Part shown: positions 59,874-64,000 of the stretch, in pieces | Numbering within the stretch: the first letter of the stretch is position 1 | Layout: every line of letters begins with the position of its first letter | DNA from: Nonomuraea gerenzanensis | GTDB taxonomy: Bacteria > Actinomycetota > Actinomycetes > Streptosporangiales > Streptosporangiaceae | Direction of reading: 5' to 3' | DNA: 64,000 nt | NCBI RefSeq assembly: GCF_020215645.1 | Contig: NZ_CP084058.1 | Span: 5,208,001-5,272,000, forward strand | Notes under the pieces: model-generated | Told to the model about the DNA's origin: nothing | Databases searched by the model: none | The model's input: the letters and a program-made list of their open reading frames with translations, nothing else | Translations under genes and position numbers: made by a program

Positions 59874-60377
59874 ATGAGCACCGACCGGCCAGGAGACGTT
59901 CCCGGCGGTGACAACCTCGGCTGGACGCTCGGCGTGCTGCTGCGCGCCTACCAGAGCACGGTCGTCACCGTGATCGGCGACCTGCCCCACGGGCCGCGCG
60001 GCTACCAGACGCTCGCCGCCGTCGTGGGCGGCGCGCATCCGACGCAGCTCGCCCTGGCCGCGCACCTGGGCATCGACCGCACCGTGCTGACGTACCTGAT
60101 CGACGATCTGGTCGAGGCCGGGCTGGTCGAGCGCCGGCTGAGCCAGGCCGACCGGCGCCGGCGCCGGATCGTGGCGACGGCCGAGGGCGAGCGCACGTTC
60201 CGTGAGCTGGAGCGGCGCGTCCGCGACGCCGAGGACGGCCTGCTCGGGGCGCTCGACCCGGCCGAGCGTGACACGTTCAGGAAGCTCCTGTGGCGGGTGG
60301 CCTGCGACGTGCGCGACATCGACGCCGCCGCCGACCCGTGTGACGTGGCCGAGGAGCTGCTCTCCGAGGGTCGCTGA
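59874..60377 (+). CDS. MarR-family regulator
   Basis: A 167-residue MarR regulator with a winged helix in the middle: PTQLALAAHLGIDRTVLTYLIDDL (split across the recognition helices) and the wing RRLSQADRRRRRIVATAEG. It should bind as a dimer and respond to a small phenolic or drug ligand. It lies between the esterase gene and two luciferase-like oxidoreductase genes. A TTGC-n6-GCAA dyad just downstream could be its operator. Confidence 0.88.
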   Translation: MSTDRPGDVPGGDNLGWTLGVLLRAYQSTVVTVIGDLPHGPRGYQTLAAVVGGAHPTQLALAAHLGIDRTVLTYLIDDLVEAGLVERRLSQADRRRRRIVATAEGERTFRELERRVRDAEDGLLGALDPAERDTFRKLLWRVACDVRDIDAAADPCDVAEELLSEGR

Positions 60378-60424
60378 GCCTCCTCCCAGATTCCTTGCAT
60401 ACGCGTGGAATGCCCGTGCGCAAC

Positions 60425-60438
60425 TTGCTGTTGTGCAA
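60425..60438. promoter_or_regulatory. Possible MarR operator
   Basis: TTGC and GCAA flank six bases, 69 bases before the luciferase-like gene start, in a locally AT-richer promoter region (60378-60506). The dyad is short, so this is suggestive only. Confidence 0.3.
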
Positions 60439-60506
60439 CTCGTCTGAAGCGGAGATAGTCTGCTTCACAACACATCTGCCTCGTGCGGGCGGAGGAGGAA
60501 CACACC

Positions 60507-61418
60507 ATGCCTGACTACGGGCACGACCTGACGTTCGGGTCCTTCATCACGCCGGCGAACGCCTCGCCCAAGGAGGTCGTCGCGCTGGCGCAGGAGTCGG
60601 AGGCCGCCGGCCTCGACCTGGTGACCTTTCAGGACCACCCCTACCAGCCGGCCTTCCTCGACACCTGGACGCTGCTGTCGTACGTCGCCGCCCGGACGGA
60701 GCGCGTCCACCTGTCGGGCAACGTGATCAACCTCCCGCTCCGCCCGCCGGCCGTGCTCGCCAGGGCCGCGGCCAGCCTCGACCTGCTGAGCGGCGGCCGG
60801 TTCGAGCTGGGCCTCGGCGCGGGCGGCTTCTGGGACGCCATCGAGGCCATGGGCGGCCGGCGGCTCACCCCCGGCCAGGCCGTGGACGCGCTCAGCGAGG
60901 CCATCGACGTCATCCGCGGCGTCTGGGACGCGGGCAACCGGGCCCGGCTCCGCGTGGAGGGCACGTACTACCAGGTGGACGGGGCCAAGCGCGGGCCCGC
61001 CCCGGCGCACGACATCGGGATCTGGCTGGGCGCGTACAAGCCCAGGATGCTCCGGCTGACCGGGGCCAAGGCCGACGGCTGGCTGCCCTCGCTGCCGTAC
61101 ATGAAGAGCCTGGACGAGCTCGCCGCGGCCAACGCCACCATCGACGCCGCCGCGACCGAGGCCGGGCGCGCACCCGCCGCCGTCCGCCGCCTGCTCAACC
61201 TCGGCGGCCGGTTCGGCGCGCCCAGCGACCGGTTCCTGGCGGGGCCGCCGGAGCAGTGGGCCGAGCAGCTCGCGGTGCTGACCCTGGAGTACGGCTTCTC
61301 CGGCTACATCCTCATGGCCGACGACGCGGCCACCATCCGGACGTTCGGCGAGCAGGTCGCACCCGGCGTGCGGGAGCTGGTGGCCCAGGAGCGCGCCGCG
61401 CGGGAAGCGGGGCGATGA
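60507..61418 (+). CDS. Luciferase-like (LLM) F420/FMN-dependent oxidoreductase
   Basis: A 303-residue luciferase-like TIM barrel enzyme. Diagnostic parts are FGSFITPAN at the first strand, LVTFQDHPYQPAFLDTW, VINLPLRPPAVLARAAASLD near 80, and FELGLGAGGFWDAIEAMGG. Members use reduced F420 or FMN to oxidise or reduce varied substrates. The AGGAGGAA ribosome site supports ATG 60507. Its stop overlaps the next start, so the two form an operon and are partly paralogous. Confidence 0.85.
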   Translation: MPDYGHDLTFGSFITPANASPKEVVALAQESEAAGLDLVTFQDHPYQPAFLDTWTLLSYVAARTERVHLSGNVINLPLRPPAVLARAAASLDLLSGGRFELGLGAGGFWDAIEAMGGRRLTPGQAVDALSEAIDVIRGVWDAGNRARLRVEGTYYQVDGAKRGPAPAHDIGIWLGAYKPRMLRLTGAKADGWLPSLPYMKSLDELAAANATIDAAATEAGRAPAAVRRLLNLGGRFGAPSDRFLAGPPEQWAEQLAVLTLEYGFSGYILMADDAATIRTFGEQVAPGVRELVAQERAAREAGR

Positions 61419-63664
61419 GCGTGGACTACGGTCACCCGCTGCGGCTCGGCGTGCTGCTCACCCCGGGCGGCGACCGGCCCGAGGCGGTGGTGGAGCGGGC
61501 GCGGCTGAGCGAGGAGCTGGGCTACGACGTGGTGTCCTTCGTGGACGAGCGCGCCGGGGTGGAGCCGTGGACGCTGCTGAGCTGGGTCGCCGCCCGTACC
61601 AGCCGCATCCGCCTGATGGGTGTTGCGTCCATGGGCAACCCGGCGGTGCTCGCCCGGGCGGCGGCCGGCCTCGACCTGCTCTCGGACGGGCGGGTCGAGC
61701 TGGCACTGAGCCCGGGTACGCCGGAGGAGCTGGAGAGCCTGGATGAGGCGATCGACGTCATCCGTGGCATCTGGGCCGCGAACCTCCGTGCCCCGCTGCA
61801 CTTCGACGGGCGTCACCATCGCGTGCTGGGCGCCGAACGCGGGCCCGCGCCGGCGCACAACATCCCGCTCTGGATCGCCGCCGGCACCCACCCGGACGCC
61901 CTGCGCCTGGCCGCCACCAAGGCGGACGGCTGGCTGCTCACCGCACCCGCCACCGCCACCGCCACCCCACCCGCCACCCCCACCCCACCCGCCACCCCCA
62001 CCCCAGCCGCCACCGCCACTGCGCCCGCCACCGCCACTGCTGCCGACCTGGCGACGGCCAACGCGCGGATCGACGAGGCGGCCGCGACGGCGGGACGCGA
62101 CCCGCGCGAGCTTCGCCGCCTCGCCCTCATCACCGGCGACGGCTTCCTGACCGGGCAGCCGGAGCAGTGGGTCGCGGACCTCCTCCCCTTGATCACCGGC
62201 GACGGCCTCAGCACCCTCCTGCTCGCCACCGACGACGAGGACACCCTGCGCCGCTTCGCCACCGAGGCCGCCCCGGCCCTGCGCGCCGCCGGAGGGGAGC
62301 CCGGCCGCACCCCCGGCAGCCTGTTCGTCCGCCGCCACCGCCGCGAGAACATCGACTACGACGCCCTCCCCGCAGCCCTCGCCGAGTCGGCGGTCGAGCC
62401 GGGCGACGCGGCCTACGCGCGCGTCCGCTCCACGTACCTGCGCGGCGGTTCCCCGGGCCTGGTCCTGCGCCCGGGCACACCGGCCGAGGTGAGCCAGGCC
62501 GTGCGCTTCGCCCGTACACAGCCCGTGAAGCTCTCCATCCGCAGCGGCGGTCACGGCATCAGCGGCCGCTCCACCAGCAACGGCGGCATCGTCATCGACC
62601 TGTCCAGGCTGAACGCGGTCGAGGTGCTCGACAAGGCCACCCGCCGCGTCCGCGTCGAGCCGGGCGCGCGCTGGGGCGAGGTCGCCGCCGCGCTGGCCCC
62701 GCACGGCTGGGCGCTGACCTCCGGCGACTACGGCGGCGTGGGCGTCGGCGGGCTGGCCACCGCGGGCGGCATCGGCTGGTTCGTCCGCGAGCACGGCCTG
62801 ACCATCGACCGCCTGCGCGCCGTGGACGTGGTGCTGGCCGACGGCAGCCAGGTGCGCGCGGACGAGGCGGAGAACGCCGACCTGTTCTGGGCCGTACGCG
62901 GAGCGGGCGCGAACTTCGGCATCGTCACGGCCTTCGAGTTCGAGGCGCACGAGGGCGGCGACGTCGGGTTCGCCCAGTTCGTCGTGGACGCCACCGACAC
63001 GGCGGGCTTCCTGCAGCGCTGGGGCGCCGCGATGGAGGCGGCTCCCCGCGACCTCACCAGCTCGCTCATCATCGGCCGGCCCCGGCCCGGGCAGCCCCTC
63101 ATCGCCCAGATCATGGCGGTCGTGCACTCCGGCGACGCCGAGACGATCATCAACCGCCTGCAACCCATCGCCGCCACGGCCCCGCTGCTCGACCACTCGA
63201 TCCAGGTGCTGCCGTACGAGTCGATCATGGACGTGCCGCACGGCCCCCACGACGCCCAGGGCGAGCCGGTCACCCGGGCGGGCCTGGCCGACCACCTCAC
63301 CCCCGAGCTGGCCGCCGCAGCCGCCCGCCTCGTCGCCGGCGGACGCACGTACTTCTTCCAGGTCCGCGCCGCGGGCGGCGCAGCTTCCGACGTCCCCCCG
63401 GACGCCACCGCGTACGCGGGCCGCTCGGCCGGCTTCTCGCTCGTGGCCTTCGGCGCCAGCCGCCGCGCCCTCGACGAGCTGTGGGACGGCATGCTGCACC
63501 ACTTCTCCGGCCAGTACATCAACTTCGAGACCGACCTGCGGCCCGAGCGCGTCCAGGAGGCCTACCCCGAGCCGACGCTGCGGCGGCTGCGTGCGCTCAA
63601 ACGCCGCTACGACCCGGACAACGTCTTCCGCGACAACTTCAACATCACCCCGTCCGACCCCTGA
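61415..63664 (+). CDS. Luciferase-like / BBE-type FAD oxidase fusion
   Basis: A 749-residue fusion. Residues 1-300 are a luciferase-like barrel paralogous to the preceding protein (LLTPGGDRPEAVV, RIRLMGVASMGNPAVLARAA). Residues about 335-749 are a flavin-linked oxidase of the berberine-bridge type, with RSGGHGISGRS (covalent-FAD His), GVGVGGLATAGGIGWFVREH and a C-terminal BBE tail (RRYDPDNVFRDNFNI). The barrel is interrupted by about 26 extra Ala/Thr/Pro residues encoded by a simple repeat (61941-62045). Two flavin enzymes in one chain suggest consecutive oxidations of one substrate. Confidence 0.85.
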   Translation: MSVDYGHPLRLGVLLTPGGDRPEAVVERARLSEELGYDVVSFVDERAGVEPWTLLSWVAARTSRIRLMGVASMGNPAVLARAAAGLDLLSDGRVELALSPGTPEELESLDEAIDVIRGIWAANLRAPLHFDGRHHRVLGAERGPAPAHNIPLWIAAGTHPDALRLAATKADGWLLTAPATATATPPATPTPPATPTPAATATAPATATAADLATANARIDEAAATAGRDPRELRRLALITGDGFLTGQPEQWVADLLPLITGDGLSTLLLATDDEDTLRRFATEAAPALRAAGGEPGRTPGSLFVRRHRRENIDYDALPAALAESAVEPGDAAYARVRSTYLRGGSPGLVLRPGTPAEVSQAVRFARTQPVKLSIRSGGHGISGRSTSNGGIVIDLSRLNAVEVLDKATRRVRVEPGARWGEVAAALAPHGWALTSGDYGGVGVGGLATAGGIGWFVREHGLTIDRLRAVDVVLADGSQVRADEAENADLFWAVRGAGANFGIVTAFEFEAHEGGDVGFAQFVVDATDTAGFLQRWGAAMEAAPRDLTSSLIIGRPRPGQPLIAQIMAVVHSGDAETIINRLQPIAATAPLLDHSIQVLPYESIMDVPHGPHDAQGEPVTRAGLADHLTPELAAAAARLVAGGRTYFFQVRAAGGAASDVPPDATAYAGRSAGFSLVAFGASRRALDELWDGMLHHFSGQYINFETDLRPERVQEAYPEPTLRRLRALKRRYDPDNVFRDNFNITPSDP
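61941..62045. repeat. Simple repeat inside the fusion gene
   Basis: Units of gccacc and ccaccc repeat in frame, adding an Ala/Thr/Pro stretch to the luciferase-like domain at a point where the paralogue has a short loop. Confidence 0.8.
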
Positions 63665-63690
63665 TCTGGCTGCGCAGGCGGGATTTGACC

Positions 63691-63705
63691 TTGACGCGAC
63701 GTCAA
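63691..63705. promoter_or_regulatory. Operator-like dyad before P450
   Basis: TTGACG and CGTCAA flank three bases, 56 bases upstream of the P450 start, in the last gap of the window. The TTGAC form resembles a -35 box set within a dyad, as at MerR- or TetR-controlled promoters. Confidence 0.45.
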
Positions 63706-63760
63706 CGTCTTTCCTGGAGGGGACGACCACGATCCCCACTCCGAGAGGCGTCCCAGACCG

Positions 63761-64000
63761 ATGATCCTTCCGTTCGACCGGCCCACCCCGCTCGCACCTC
63801 CACCCGAGTACGCCCGGCTCCGCGACACCACCCCCGTCGCCCCCGTCCAGACTCCCGACGGCCGCCGGGCGTGGCTCGTGACCTCCTACGACGCCGTGGC
63901 GGCCGTCCTGTCCGACCGCCGGTTCCGCCTGGCGCCGCCCGGTAGCGCGTACCCCGGCAACGACACCCTCTTCCAGGACGGCGAGGCGCACGCCCGGCTG
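63761..64000 (+). CDS. Cytochrome P450, N-terminal part
   Basis: The frame from ATG 63761 runs off the window after 80 residues. The visible part matches the N-terminus of actinobacterial P450s: LAPPPEYARLRDTTPVAPV, then WLVTSYDAVAAVLSDRRF and LFQDGEAHARL leading to the C-helix. The haem and I-helix regions lie outside the window. It is preceded by a TTGACG dyad and follows the fusion oxidase by 96 bases on the same strand. Confidence 0.85.
   Translation, partial: MILPFDRPTPLAPPPEYARLRDTTPVAPVQTPDGRRAWLVTSYDAVAAVLSDRRFRLAPPGSAYPGNDTLFQDGEAHARL

Noticed and set aside
1..64000. tRNA or rRNA genes, and a riboswitch before tyrA or the carboxylase gene
   Set aside because: Reading by eye showed no cloverleaf with a GTTCGA-type arm and no conserved riboswitch core; hairpins seen are explained as terminators.

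Overview
The window is high-GC actinobacterial DNA. Dense GTG/ATG-started operons, four-base start/stop overlaps, mycothiol-type and F420-type enzyme families and an ECF sigma factor suggest a filamentous actinomycete. A Streptosporangiales relative such as Nonomuraea or Streptosporangium is plausible, but that is inference. I recognised no rRNA or tRNA gene and no CRISPR array.

Bases 1-29,227 look like the flank of a specialised-metabolite locus. It opens inside the C-terminus of an enediyne-type iterative polyketide synthase. A CalE7/DynE7-like thioesterase, a flavin reductase and a P450 follow in one operon. The synthase's built-in phosphopantetheinyl transferase region appears to have lost its catalytic residues, while a free-standing Sfp-type transferase lies 15 kb downstream, after an acyl-CoA carboxylase beta subunit. 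In between are AraC and ECF sigma regulators, a GMC oxidoreductase operon, an aryl-CoA ligase, a YcaO-like protein ending in a PxPxP motif and a two-HTH regulator. Downstream are an isochorismatase-like hydrolase, a flavin-dependent monooxygenase/acyl-CoA dehydrogenase homologue, prephenate dehydrogenase, two AhpD-like paralogues, an FAD oxidoreductase, a TetR regulator and a serine beta-lactamase-like esterase. These could supply or decorate an aromatic unit, but the product cannot be read from the window. A YbdK-type glutamate-cysteine ligase closes this part.

Bases 29,495-34,274 carry a large secreted SGNH/propeller/CBM protein, an NmrA-like oxidoreductase and gene remnants.

Bases 34,275-49,878 form a complete 15.6-kb transposon with 11-bp terminal inverted repeats, internal transposase-binding-type repeats and a perfect 5-bp target duplication (GTATC). 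It interrupts a small gene that can be rejoined in frame. Its left end encodes an overlapping four-gene transposition module (DDE transposase, TniB-like ATPase, a large unknown protein, a small HTH protein). The cargo includes a STAND ATPase with ten 46-residue TPR-like repeats paired with a small membrane protein. The two share a C-terminal/N-terminal motif resembling bacterial amyloid signalling sequences, which suggests an NLR-like defence pair. Also present are a Pycsar-effector-like membrane protein, a pentapeptide-repeat membrane protein, a frameshifted tyrosine recombinase, an IS5-family insertion with its own 3-bp target duplication, and a DinB-like protein. An extra internal right end suggests nested insertions of related elements.

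Bases 49,879-64,000 return to chromosomal genes: a disrupted binding-protein remnant, a secreted GH24-like muramidase with an acidic Thr/Asp repeat, a secreted protein of unknown role, two tandem membrane-anchored HTH paralogues (one with a frameshifted tail), a one-repeat OAA-type lectin, a PAS-PAS-GAF-SpoIIE phosphatase, an erythromycin-esterase family protein, a MarR regulator, an F420/FMN luciferase-like enzyme, a luciferase-like/BBE oxidase fusion, and the start of a P450 that runs off the end.
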